Shown here piece after piece: positions 1 through 8,784 of a stretch of DNA of 64,000 nucleotides. Both the position numbers and the translations under genes were made by a program. The number at the start of each line of letters is the position of its first letter. Position 1 is the first letter of the stretch. The notes beneath the pieces are model-generated. The model made no database searches, was not told the origin of the DNA, and was given only the letters and a program-made list of their open reading frames with translations. The stretch comes from Haemophilus parahaemolyticus (GTDB lineage: Bacteria; Pseudomonadota; Gammaproteobacteria; Enterobacterales; Pasteurellaceae): positions 757,723 through 821,722 of the forward strand of contig NZ_MUXY01000001.1 in assembly GCF_002015035.1 (NCBI RefSeq), written 5' to 3'.

Positions 1-1610
1 TGCATCGTCGCGTGTTCAATACCACCAATATATTGATCCACCGGTAACCAGTAGTTTGCTTCGTCTTTGTCAAGCATTGCTTCGGCAAATTTTGGTGACG
101 TATAACGAGCGTAGTACCAAGAAGACTCCATAAAGGTGTCGAAAGTATCCGTTTCTTTTAACGCAGGCACACCGTTGAAAGTGGTTTTCGCCCAGTTTGG
201 ATCAGCCTTGATTGGGCTTTTCACACCGTCCATCACCACATCTTCAGGCAAAATAATCGGTAAATCTTCTAATGGAGCTGGCACTACATCACCGTTTTCA
301 AGGGTAAGCATTGGAATTGGTGCCCCCCAATAACGTTGGCGAGAAACGCCCCAGTCACGCAGACGGTAATTCACTTGGCGTTTGCCCACACCTAATTGTT
401 CGAGTTTATCCGCAATGCCGTTGAATGCACCGTCAAAATCTAAACCATCAAATTCTGCAGAGTTTACTAATTCACCGTGTTCGGTAAACGCTTCTTTGCT
501 TAAGTCAATTTCTTGTCCTGCAAGCGGTGCAATGACTTGTTTGATTTGTAAACCGTATTTATTGGCAAATTCGTAGTCGCGTTGATCATGTGCAGGCACA
601 GCCATCACCGCACCTGTACCGTAATGCATTAATACAAAGTTCGCCACCCAAATTGGTAATTTTTCACCTGTGAGTGGATGAATAGCGAACAAGCCTGTTG
701 CCATTCCTTTTTTCTCCATGGTCGCGAGATCAGCTTCTGCTACTTTGGCGTTTTTCGCTTCTTGAATGAAAGCCGCGAGTTCAGGATTATTTTGAGCTGC
801 GAGTCCAGCTAATGGGTGCGCTGCGGCAATGCCTAAATAGCTCACACCATAGAAAGTGTCAGGGCGAGTCGTGTAAACCGCCACATTTTCATTGGTATCC
901 GCCACGTCAAAGGTGATTTCGACCCCTTCAGAACGACCGATCCAATTGCGTTGCATGGTTTTCACCATATCCGGCCATTGCGGAAGATTGTCTAAACCGC
1001 CTAATAATTGCTCGGCATAATCGGTGATTTTAATGAACCATTGTGGAATCTCTTTTTGTTCCACTGGGGTATCACAACGCCAGCAACAACCGTCGTGCAC
1101 TTGCTCGTTCGCAAGCACAGTTACATCGTTCGGACACCAGTTTACGGTTGAGTTTTTTTTGTACACCAAACCTTTTTTATAAAGCTCCGTGAAGAACCAT
1201 TGTTCCCATTTGTAGTAATCGGGTTTGCAAGTCGCAATTTCGCGATCCCAGTCAAAACCAAAGCCTAAAAGTTGAAGTTGTTTCTTCATATAGGCGATGT
1301 TTTCGTAAGTCCATTTTGCTGGTGCGGTTTTGTTTTTAATTGCTGCCCCTTCAGCAGGTAAACCAAATGCATCCCAACCAAAGGGTTGCAACACGTTTTT
1401 ACCCAGCATACGTTGATAGCGTGAAACCACATCGCCGATAGTGTAGTTACGTACGTGTCCCATATGCAGGCGACCTGATGGGTAAGGGAACATAGAAAGA
1501 CAGTAATATTTCTCTTTTGATTCGTCTTTGATCGCTTTGAAAACTTTATTTTCTGCCCAGTATTGTTGAACCTTCGGTTCAATTTCACTTGGATTATATT
1601 GCTGTTGCAT
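1..1610 (-). CDS. leuS: Leucyl-tRNA synthetase, N-terminal part (cut by window edge)
   Basis: Charges tRNA-Leu with leucine in the cytoplasm. The first 536 codons are present and the C-terminal third, including the KMSKS loop, lies beyond position 1. The start ATG at 1608-1610 gives [15 protein letters not shown]. The class I HIGH box reads HMGH at residues 49-52 inside [17 protein letters not shown] cysteine-rich zinc-type stretch (CPND ... CCWRCD) and the CP1 editing domain (TTRPDTFYG, then [16 protein letters not shown]) follow in the usual order. No frameshift is visible. The spacing to sbcB and the weak upstream sequence suggest it is transcribed alone or from a nearby promoter. Confidence 0.97.
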   Translation of the reverse strand, partial: MQQQYNPSEIEPKVQQYWAENKVFKAIKDESKEKYYCLSMFPYPSGRLHMGHVRNYTIGDVVSRYQRMLGKNVLQPFGWDAFGLPAEGAAIKNKTAPAKWTYENIAYMKKQLQLLGFGFDWDREIATCKPDYYKWEQWFFTELYKKGLVYKKNSTVNWCPNDVTVLANEQVHDGCCWRCDTPVEQKEIPQWFIKITDYAEQLLGGLDNLPQWPDMVKTMQRNWIGRSEGVEITFDVADTNENVAVYTTRPDTFYGVSYLGIAAAHPLAGLAAQNNPELAAFIQEAKNAKVAEADLATMEKKGMATGLFAIHPLTGEKLPIWVANFVLMHYGTGAVMAVPAHDQRDYEFANKYGLQIKQVIAPLAGQEIDLSKEAFTEHGELVNSAEFDGLDFDGAFNGIADKLEQLGVGKRQVNYRLRDWGVSRQRYWGAPIPMLTLENGDVVPAPLEDLPIILPEDVVMDGVKSPIKADPNWAKTTFNGVPALKETDTFDTFMESSWYYARYTSPKFAEAMLDKDEANYWLPVDQYIGGIEHATM

Positions 1611-1740
1611 AAACTTTAACCTTTACTTTAAATTAGAAAAAATTGCCGTGATTCTACCGTAAAAACGTAGGTTTTTAAATTAGTAATTTTCCGTATAAGA
1701 TTTGTTTCAAAATAGGATTCACCAATGTGGCAAAACTAAA

Positions 1741-3285
1741 CTACTTAATCAATGCCTTAAGCTGCTTTAACTTCTCTTCTTTACTCATTGCCTGTTCAGC
1801 AACTTTATTTAAATCATCCACCAAATGCGGTTGCATGGTTTCTCCCTGTACATAAACAGGTTTCGCTTCTGAAATTTCTTCAGCATATGCCATGAGTTGC
1901 TCAAGCCATTGCAGTTTTTCTGGGTCATCGTGATAAGTTTGAGATAACGTTTCGATTGATTGGGCGAACTGCTCTGCTTTGGCATCAATCTGCTGATTGC
2001 AATATTTCTGCCATTTGACTTGCTCTGCTCGAGTTAGGGTTTCAGGATAATGGCGAGCACGATAATGGAATAACAATTGTTCCACACGCGGATCGGCAAA
2101 TTTTAAACCGTGATGTGCTAACTCTTCGGGCTTAAGTGTACGTAAAATTGCCATATTATTTTTATCTGCAGGCGAGAAAAAACCATCATAAAGCGTGGTT
2201 TCCACATTCTCACTTGGTGCAAAAGTGCGTTCATCGCTAAAAATTTCGCTCACTTTTTGGCGTAATAAACTTTTATGCTGTTTTAATACTTTTAAATTTT
2301 GCAGACAAAGTTCGCGATCGATACCTAAACGAGCTGCGTTTTCGGGTAAAAGTACTTTCGCAGGGGCTAAAATTGGGCATTTATTAATATGCACTAATTT
2401 CAACGGTACAGGCAATTCGCCTTCGGCTAAATTTTCACGCTTGGTGTAAAGACGAGTTTTGAGGGCTTCAGCATCATCATTCAGTAAACCTTGAATATCG
2501 CCCGATAAATCGCACACAATGACGGCGTTTTTATTGGTTGGATGCCACTCAATCGGCACTACCCACGCAGTATTACCACGATAATTACCAAGCATACCTG
2601 ATACGTGTACAAGCGGTGTCATTTCGCCCGTATCTATCAAACTTTCTACTTCTTTTTTGCCACGATGTTCAAAGAAATAATTGAACAATTTAGGTTGTTT
2701 CTCTTTAAGTAATTTCGTCATTGCGATAGTTGCATACACATCCGCCATCGCATCGTGGGCATTTTCGTGCTCAATCCCATTCGCTTTGGTAAGATTTTCC
2801 AATTTAAAATTAGGAATCCCCTCTTCATCAGTAACCCAATTGATGCCATCTGGACGTAACGCATAGCACGCTCGTACCACATCTAACAAATCCCAACGCG
2901 AATTGCCGTTTTTATAGCTGTATTCATAAGGATCAAAAAAATTACGAAAGAAGGTATAACGTGTCATTTCATCATCATAACGGATATTGTTATACCCCAT
3001 CACACAAGTATTAGGCTGGCTAAATTCAGCGTGAATTTTTGCAGAAAATTCGGGCTCTGACAAACCCTCTGCATTGCATTGTTGAGGCAAAATCCCCGTT
3101 ACCATAACTGCTTCAGGGGCTGGCAGATAATCAGGTGTTTGTTTGCAATAAAACATGACAGGTTCGCCAATGATGTTGAAATCGCTATCGGTGCGAATGC
3201 CTGCAAATTGGGCGGGACGATCCGAGGCAGGATTAACGCCAAAACTCTCGTAATCGTAGAAAAAGAAGGTTTGGTTTTTGTTCAT
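1741..3285 (-). CDS. sbcB: Exodeoxyribonuclease I
   Basis: A 3'-5' single-strand DNA exonuclease used in recombination and mismatch repair. The DEDDh catalytic set is visible: D11 and E13 (FYDYESFG), D104 (GYNNIRYDDE), and H177 with D182 (HDAMAD). The Exo I C-terminal domain follows. At 514 residues it is longer than the roughly 475 usual in enterobacteria. The excess is mostly a charged tail of about 43 residues after the family's normal end (LMAYAEEI), ending in a Lys/Glu-rich helix. The tail looks real because it is in frame and free of stops, but its role is unknown. A terminator at 3358-3384 separates the gene from the upstream chloride transporter. Confidence 0.96.
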   Translation of the reverse strand: MNKNQTFFFYDYESFGVNPASDRPAQFAGIRTDSDFNIIGEPVMFYCKQTPDYLPAPEAVMVTGILPQQCNAEGLSEPEFSAKIHAEFSQPNTCVMGYNNIRYDDEMTRYTFFRNFFDPYEYSYKNGNSRWDLLDVVRACYALRPDGINWVTDEEGIPNFKLENLTKANGIEHENAHDAMADVYATIAMTKLLKEKQPKLFNYFFEHRGKKEVESLIDTGEMTPLVHVSGMLGNYRGNTAWVVPIEWHPTNKNAVIVCDLSGDIQGLLNDDAEALKTRLYTKRENLAEGELPVPLKLVHINKCPILAPAKVLLPENAARLGIDRELCLQNLKVLKQHKSLLRQKVSEIFSDERTFAPSENVETTLYDGFFSPADKNNMAILRTLKPEELAHHGLKFADPRVEQLLFHYRARHYPETLTRAEQVKWQKYCNQQIDAKAEQFAQSIETLSQTYHDDPEKLQWLEQLMAYAEEISEAKPVYVQGETMQPHLVDDLNKVAEQAMSKEEKLKQLKALIK

Positions 3286-3357
3286 AGAATGTCACTTGCT
3301 TAAAATAATTGGCATTATTGTAACATATTGAAATCACGATGAAATACGCAAAAAAAA

Positions 3358-3390
3358 GCCCGTAATCAAAAATCGAAAACGGGCGGAGGT
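3358..3390 (-). terminator. Terminator after the ClC transporter gene
   Basis: GCCCGT (3358-3363) pairs with ACGGGC (3379-3384). On the minus strand the stem is followed by a run of seven T, so it fits a rho-independent terminator for the gene at 3530-4927. Confidence 0.7.
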
Positions 3391-3529
3391 CTTATTAAGA
3401 AAATGAAAAAAACTTTGCTGATAATTTCAATCAGTTAGCGATTTATCTGACTAAGTCATTTTTATAAAGTTCACTATTTTTTCAAAAAATGTAAAAAAAT
3501 TTTTAAACTTGCAATAAGTGATTGTTTTA

Positions 3530-4927
3530 TCAACAATCTTTTTGTTCTTTCGCCTCTTCTTGCACGCGTTGGCGGAAACGTCCTGCGGCGAAGTGATAGA
3601 ACGGTTTCGGGCAGAAATAACGAGAGACCATTGAAGCGATAAGGCTACCAACCAATACCCAAAACAATACGGGCTGACTTCCTGTCATTTCCATCACAAC
3701 GACACTGGCGGTAATTGGGGATTGCGTTCCGCCTGCAAGAAAAGCAGCCATACAGAGCAACACCAACAAACGCTGATCGACAATCCCGCCTGTAAGCGTT
3801 GCAATTTCCGCCCCAATGCCTGCACCAACAGTTAAAGATGGTGTGAAAATCCCGCCTGCAATGCCCGTCCAGTAAGTGGTTACCGTTGCAAAAAGTTTGG
3901 CAATTCCAACCGCTTGTGGTTCGATAGTTTCGCCACTTAATGCTCTGCTCACGACTTCATAGCCTGTGCCATAGGTTTGCCCGTTGGTGTAACTGCCAAG
4001 CCCTGCCAATACCAAGCCTAAAATTAATGCCATATAAATAGGATGGCGACGAACCCAACCACGAATTTTAGCAGGCGAAACGCCTGCCACGCCTTTTGCC
4101 AACAAGCGGGCAAATAATCCCCCTATAATGCCACAAATCACCCCGCACAATGCAACCCATAAAATCATTTTAGGCACAGTTGTAGCCCCTTGATATTGCG
4201 GGAAATAGGGGTTATTTCCTTCAATCGCCACCAAAATAAAACCTGAGGCAAGCACGCCAAGTACAACACGTCTACCCCAACGGAGCACCATTCCTCGACC
4301 TAATTCTTCAATCGCAAAAATCACACCTGCAAGCGGTGCATTAAATGCCGCCGCTAAACCACCGCCTGCCCCCGCTGCCATCAGTTCGTTTGCCGTTAAA
4401 CCTTTAAACGCATAGCCATGCTTATGACAAAAATTTCCCCAAGCTAACATGACAGCAGCACCTACTTGCACTGAAGGACCTTCACGCCCTACCGATGCAC
4501 CAATTAACATTGCCAAAAAAGTAAGTGGAATTTTCCAAATCGTCTGCCAAAAAATCACCAAACGACTTTTAAGCGAACCGTGCGGCAGGCTCATTGAAGC
4601 AATCACTTGCGGAATACCACTGCCCGATACATAAGGTGTATATTTTGCGGTAAACCACGCAAGTAACGCCATTCCAAGCGGTAAAATAAACCAAACCGCT
4701 AGCGGATATTTTGCTGCCCAAATGCTATTCCAATGCAAACCAAGTTCGGCTAATTTAGCGAAACCCAATGCCGAAAGCGAAACAAAACTTGCTCCGATAA
4801 GCAGACAAGCAAATTCAATGCTTTTACGTGAAATGCGATTCGTTTGGCGAAGTTTTTTGTGTAATCCTCGCCGAAATTTTGTGATAAAGGATTTTAGATA
4901 CTGGGTCATCATATTCGTGAATACCAT
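3530..4927 (-). CDS. clcA: ClC-family chloride transporter/channel
   Basis: A multi-spanning inner-membrane protein of the ClC family; bacterial members are mostly 2Cl-/H+ antiporters. The anion-selectivity motifs appear in order: GSGIPQV (residues 102-108), GREGP with the gating glutamate at E149, then LAGVIFAIEE, where the proton-pathway glutamate is expected, and GIFTPSL late in the protein. The length, 465 residues, is typical. It resembles ClcA rather than ClcB, which has GREGA instead of GREGP. The exact start is uncertain: Met1, Met6 and Met7 are all possible and none has a strong ribosome binding site. The gene stands alone between asnS (divergent) and sbcB. Confidence 0.85.
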   Translation of the reverse strand: MVFTNMMTQYLKSFITKFRRGLHKKLRQTNRISRKSIEFACLLIGASFVSLSALGFAKLAELGLHWNSIWAAKYPLAVWFILPLGMALLAWFTAKYTPYVSGSGIPQVIASMSLPHGSLKSRLVIFWQTIWKIPLTFLAMLIGASVGREGPSVQVGAAVMLAWGNFCHKHGYAFKGLTANELMAAGAGGGLAAAFNAPLAGVIFAIEELGRGMVLRWGRRVVLGVLASGFILVAIEGNNPYFPQYQGATTVPKMILWVALCGVICGIIGGLFARLLAKGVAGVSPAKIRGWVRRHPIYMALILGLVLAGLGSYTNGQTYGTGYEVVSRALSGETIEPQAVGIAKLFATVTTYWTGIAGGIFTPSLTVGAGIGAEIATLTGGIVDQRLLVLLCMAAFLAGGTQSPITASVVVMEMTGSQPVLFWVLVGSLIASMVSRYFCPKPFYHFAAGRFRQRVQEEAKEQKDC

Positions 4928-5105
4928 AACGAGAAGAATTTAGGCTTTAGCATAAAACGAATAGCAAAATTTTCTAGTTAATTCGATCAAATTTCTAGCA
5001 TTTTTGTAAGAAAATGTAAAAAATCCCCCATTCATTGCGGAATTTCTTGTAAAATAAGCAACGATTTTTTATTAAAAATTGATCAAAATAATTTTGAGGT
5101 ATTCA

Positions 5106-6509
5106 ATGTCTAAATTTCCATCAATTTCAGAAATTCTTTCAGGCAACGTTGCCGTAGGAGAAGAAGTTTCTGTGCACGGTTGGGTGCGTACCCGTCGCGA
5201 TTCAAAAGCAGGTTTATCATTCTTAGCTGTATATGACGGTTCTTGTTTCGATCCAATCCAAGCAATCATCAATAACGATTTACCAAATTATCAAGATGAA
5301 GTGTTACGCTTAACAGCAGGTTGTTCTGTGATTGTGACTGGTAAAATCGTAGAATCACCTGCAGAAGGTCAAGCGGTTGAATTACAAGCAACCAATGTTG
5401 AAGTGGTTGGTTGGGTTGAAGATCCCGACACTTACCCAATGGCAGCAAAACGCCACTCTATCGAATACTTACGCGAAGTGGCTCACCTTCGCCCACGCAC
5501 AAACTTAATCGGTGCAGTGGCACGTGTTCGTCACTGCTTGGCACAAGCGATTCACCGCTTCTTCCACGAACAAGGTTTCTACTGGGTGGCAACCCCGTTA
5601 ATTACGGCATCTGATACAGAAGGTGCGGGCGAAATGTTCCGCGTTTCTACCCTTGATTTAGAAAACTTACCACGCACAGAAGAAGGCAAAGTAGATTTTA
5701 GCCAAGATTTCTTCGGTAAAGAGTCTTTCTTGACCGTATCAGGTCAGTTAAATGGTGAAACTTATGCGTGTGCATTGAGCAAAGTTTATACCTTCGGACC
5801 TACATTCCGTGCTGAAAATTCAAATACAACCCGCCACTTAGCGGAATTCTGGATGGTTGAACCTGAATTTGCATTCGCTACTTTAGCGGACAACGCAAAA
5901 TTAGCGGAAGATATGTTGAAATATGTATTCAAAACGGTATTAGCAGAACGCCCTGACGATATGGCATTCTTCGCAAAACATATCGACAAAGAGGTAATTA
6001 CTCGTCTTGAGAACTTCATCGCTTCGCCATTTGCACAAGTAGATTACACCGATGCAATCGAGATCTTATTAAAATCAGGCAAAGAGTTTGAATTCCCAGT
6101 GTCTTGGGGTATCGATCTCTCTTCTGAACACGAACGTTTCTTGGCGGAAGAATACTTTAAATCGCCAGTAGTGGTGAAAAACTATCCGAAAGATATCAAA
6201 GCGTTCTATATGCGTTTGAATGACGACGGCAAAACTGTGGCGGCAATGGACGTATTAGCACCAGGAATCGGTGAGATCATCGGTGGTTCACAACGTGAAG
6301 AGCGTTTAGATGTGTTAGATAAGCGTATGGTGGAAATGGGCTTAAATCCTGAAGATTACTGGTGGTATCGCGATCTTCGCAAATACGGTACCGTGCCACA
6401 CGCTGGCTTTGGTTTAGGTTTCGAGCGTTTAATCGTGTATGTAACGGGCTTACAAAACATTCGTGAAGTAATCCCATTCCCACGTGCTCCGCGTAATGCG
6501 AACTTCTAA
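5106..6509 (+). CDS. asnS: Asparaginyl-tRNA synthetase
   Basis: A class IIb synthetase that charges tRNA-Asn. The start ATG at 5106 ([13 protein letters not shown]) is preceded by a TGAGG ribosome binding site and gives 467 residues, against 466 in E. coli. The N-terminal OB-fold anticodon-binding domain ([14 protein letters not shown]) is followed by the catalytic core. Motif 2 lies around [25 protein letters not shown], which includes the Asn-specific signature, and motif 3 is [12 protein letters not shown] near the C-terminus. An in-frame extension to 5079 exists but lacks a ribosome binding site. Confidence 0.97.
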   Translation: MSKFPSISEILSGNVAVGEEVSVHGWVRTRRDSKAGLSFLAVYDGSCFDPIQAIINNDLPNYQDEVLRLTAGCSVIVTGKIVESPAEGQAVELQATNVEVVGWVEDPDTYPMAAKRHSIEYLREVAHLRPRTNLIGAVARVRHCLAQAIHRFFHEQGFYWVATPLITASDTEGAGEMFRVSTLDLENLPRTEEGKVDFSQDFFGKESFLTVSGQLNGETYACALSKVYTFGPTFRAENSNTTRHLAEFWMVEPEFAFATLADNAKLAEDMLKYVFKTVLAERPDDMAFFAKHIDKEVITRLENFIASPFAQVDYTDAIEILLKSGKEFEFPVSWGIDLSSEHERFLAEEYFKSPVVVKNYPKDIKAFYMRLNDDGKTVAAMDVLAPGIGEIIGGSQREERLDVLDKRMVEMGLNPEDYWWYRDLRKYGTVPHAGFGLGFERLIVYVTGLQNIREVIPFPRAPRNANF

Positions 6510-6570
6510 TTTTGCTTATTAACAAGCGATAAAGAATCCTATTTAAAAAGGAAACGGCGGAAATTTAATC

Positions 6571-7338
6571 TACTCCCCAAAAGTTAGACTTATTTAGTTC
6601 AAGGACTGAGTTCTGCATTCACAGGGCTCAGTCCTTTTAGTTTTCCCTGAATGCACTTATGGTTGTAATAATGAATATACTCGTGGATTGTTTTTTCCAG
6701 TTGTTCTAATGTCTCAAATCATTTACCGTAATAACATTCCGTTAATCGTCCAAAGCAACGTTCCATCGCACTGTTATCTAAACAATTCATACTCTGTTGA
6801 ATACCATTCTCCATGAGTATATTTTGATAGCCTATCATCTGATACTGCCAACCTTGGTCGGAATGTAAAGGGTTGTCGATTTTTCATTATGGTTGTGTTG
6901 CCGTAAAATTGCGTTGTAATAGATTATCCACTTTTAGGATTAGGCGATATTTTAGGGTATTTCGGTTTCATGGTTGGGCGACCTTTAGCTTTGGGCAATA
7001 AACCGTTTATACCTTGTTTTTCAAAGACTTGAAACCATCGGTTAATCACACTTGAATTGGTAATGCCAAAGTATAAATAGGCAGTTCTGCAGAAAATTGC
7101 CTATTTTTAACCGCTTGTATCACGTTAAGTTTAAATTCAGGTGAGTAATTTTGCTTCTTACCTAGCACCACTAACCCACTGATTCCACTATGATAAAATT
7201 AGTTAAAACGTTCTAATGTTGTTTCGGCAAATTGAAAATGCCTGCGGGTAAGTGAACGATTTTTACCATTTCGAAGATAAAATTCGATGACTTGTTGTTT
7301 GAAAAGAAAATTGTATTTGGTCATAAAAAATCTGCACC
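6571..7338 (-). mobile_element. Degenerate IS3-family (IS150-type) insertion sequence
   Basis: Conceptual minus-strand translation gives pieces of both IS150-type reading frames. The orfA piece starts at 7324 (MTKYNFLFKQQVIEFY), hits a stop after about 40 codons and is then frameshifted. The orfB piece (6599 to about 6935) keeps the end of the DDE domain, including [23 protein letters not shown] and YNHKCIQGKLKGLSPV. It has an in-frame TGA, a frameshift after FTATQP and a large internal deletion that removes most of the catalytic domain. The left tip (TACTCCCCAAAAGTTAGACT at 6571) looks like a terminal repeat, but no matching right copy is visible. It cannot encode an active transposase. It directly abuts the broken integrase gene. 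Confidence 0.85.
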
Positions 7339-7652
7339 TTAGTGAGTTGGTTGTTTAGTTCTACCTGTTTGCGGTGTGATTGCGGATCAACATTTTGAAC
7401 AAGTAACGCCAGATCTTCAGCCCGTCTCTCCCTTGCCTGTGCTAAAAATATATCGGGATATTTCCCCACGCCTAATAAAACTCGTTTTTTTGGATTAGTG
7501 AAAGGTTGGTAATAGTTGAACCGCCATAATTTCGAACCATTGAATTTAATCAGCAAATAAAGCCCTTGCCCATCTGATAATGTGTAATCTTTATCTCTGG
7601 GTTTTGCTTTTTCTATTTCGGTATTTGTAAGCGGTTTAGTTATACGTGCTAT
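7339..7652 (-). pseudogene. P4-type tyrosine integrase, N-terminal fragment
   Basis: The minus strand reads ARITKPLTNTEIEKAK, then YTLSDGQGLYLLIKFNGSKLW, then RVLLGVGKYPDIFLAQARERR and DPQSHRKQ. This is the arm-DNA-binding domain (DUF4102 type) that opens P4-like tRNA-targeting integrases. Only about 100 codons remain before the IS remnant, and the catalytic domain is absent. The codon expected to be the start (7650-7652) reads ATA rather than ATG, so translation is probably lost too. It lies just beyond the 3' end of tRNA-Val in the same orientation, the classic place for an integrase that uses a tRNA gene as its attachment site. Confidence 0.85.
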
Positions 7653-7708
7653 TTTTTAGTTATACGACTATTACGACGACCTCATCAGTATAACTAAACG
7701 TATAACTA
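7637..7708. repeat. Four copies of TAGTTATAC in two inverted pairs
   Basis: TAGTTATAC occurs at 7637-7645 and 7657-7665, and its reverse complement GTATAACTA at 7688-7696 and 7700-7708. The cluster overlaps the 5' end and promoter side of the integrase remnant. It could be integrase arm-type sites or an autoregulatory operator; the sequence alone cannot say which. Confidence 0.6.
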
Positions 7709-7757
7709 AAAATCTAGGCTTTCATAGGTTTTGTTAGGTATAATTAGGGCAATAAAA

Positions 7758-7786
7758 AAGCCCTGAACCGTTGTGGTTCAAGGCTT
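7758..7786 (-). terminator. Terminator after tRNA-Val
   Basis: AAGCC-TGAACC pairs with GGTTCA-GGCTT around a GTTGT loop. On the minus strand the stem is followed by a T-rich run, consistent with termination of the tRNA-Val transcript. Confidence 0.65.
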
Positions 7787-7821
7787 TATAGGTTCTTTTC
7801 AAACCGCTTAGGTACAGTGTA

Positions 7822-7898
7822 TGGTGCGACTAGCTGGACTCGAACCAGTGACCCCCACCATGTCAAGGTGGTGCTCTAACCAACTGAGCTATAGTCGC
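7822..7898 (-). tRNA. tRNA-Val (anticodon GAC)
   Basis: A complete 77-nt cloverleaf including an encoded CCA. The acceptor stem is GCGACTA/TAGTCGC, the D-loop reads AGCTCAGTTGGTTAGAGC, the anticodon arm is CCACC-TTGACAT-GGTGG, giving anticodon GAC, and the T-loop is GGTTCGAGTCC. It is close to the E. coli tRNA-Val(GAC) sequence. It is the apparent integration target of the relic element immediately downstream. Confidence 0.97.
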
Positions 7899-8009
7899 AT
7901 GGATGCCATATATTCTATTGAAAAAGAGATTTGAATGCAAGCCTTTTCTGTTACAAGCGGTGCTTTTTAGAGCAAATCTTGCATCCTGTTAGTTCTTAAA
8001 TAGATCGCT

Positions 8010-8708
8010 TTATAGATCGTCAATTACCACATAGATTTTTGACACTGGGCCATGTACGCCAACAACTTTGATCAACTCAATATCTGCGGTCGCACTTGGA
8101 CCAGAGATGATATTGATACAAGACGGCATACGTTCGCCTGCTTGTGCTTTTTCGTGCAGAATTTGGGCTAATTGTGCCACACGCGGTAATACTTTGCTTT
8201 TACGCACAACTACTATAGAAGTGGTTGGGAGCAAGCTAGTTGAACGTCCGTTATCTTTGGTGGCAAATAACACTATACCGCCCGATTCCGCTAAACCATA
8301 TTCGCCGTGGACAATACCGATGTTGGCTGCAGCGGATTTTTCGATATTCTCTTCATCTTTGCTAAAATTCCATACATAGCTGTCGAAGTTTGCTTTTACA
8401 GCATCAGTAATGCCAAGCTCTGTCAAGCGTACATCGTTATTTAACACTACGCTACCGCCGCCATATTTTTGGCAGACATCTAGCACTGCTTGTGCTACAT
8501 CAGCTTCTTTGGTTTCCACTACATCAACCAACAATACTTTAGCAAAACTTATAAATTCGTTACACAACTCTTGTTGTGAAAGGTGCGTTAAGCGGGTTGT
8601 TGGGTGATCGTTTACTGGAGCTTCCATTTGATCTGGTACGAGTTTGCGTTCACGCCCCATTTTCGCCGCTAATTTATTTAAGAAATTCTCTCTGTTTTCT
8701 AGGTTCAT
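8010..8708 (-). CDS. lutC: Lactate utilization protein C (LUD domain)
   Basis: The LutC/YkgG subunit of the LutABC L-lactate oxidation system. LutABC is an iron-sulfur complex that oxidises lactate to pyruvate independently of the flavin enzyme LldD. The start is at 8708 (MNLENRENFLNKLAAKMGRER), with AAGGA upstream, giving 232 residues; the longer in-frame ORF to 8780 reads through an intergenic hairpin. LUD-domain features include GIADTGT-like residues in the form GLAESGGIVLF, plus GPSATADIELIKVVGVHGP near the C-terminus. It is the last gene of lutA-lutB-lutC. Confidence 0.93.
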   Translation of the reverse strand: MNLENRENFLNKLAAKMGRERKLVPDQMEAPVNDHPTTRLTHLSQQELCNEFISFAKVLLVDVVETKEADVAQAVLDVCQKYGGGSVVLNNDVRLTELGITDAVKANFDSYVWNFSKDEENIEKSAAANIGIVHGEYGLAESGGIVLFATKDNGRSTSLLPTTSIVVVRKSKVLPRVAQLAQILHEKAQAGERMPSCINIISGPSATADIELIKVVGVHGPVSKIYVVIDDL

Positions 8709-8748
8709 TTTTATGTCCTTAGTTATGATGAAAATAGATGCAAAGTTT

Positions 8749-8771
8749 CTCTCTCCCATAAGGGGAGAGAG
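8749..8771 (-). promoter_or_regulatory. Intergenic hairpin between lutB and lutC
   Basis: CTCTCTCCC (8749-8757) pairs perfectly with GGGAGAGAG (8763-8771) in the 76-nt gap upstream of lutC. No T-run follows on the minus strand, so it is more likely an mRNA stability or processing element, or a small palindromic repeat, than a terminator. Confidence 0.5.
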
Positions 8772-8784
8772 CTTGAGCATCTAA

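Noticed and set aside
3385..3436. A possible 11-residue leader peptide after GGAGG on the plus strand
   Set aside because: It follows a minus-strand terminator and no plus-strand gene lies downstream (clcA is on the other strand).
6510..6570. A second attachment site (copy of the tRNA-Val 3' end) beside asnS
   Set aside because: No match to the 3' end of tRNA-Val was found between asnS and the IS remnant.
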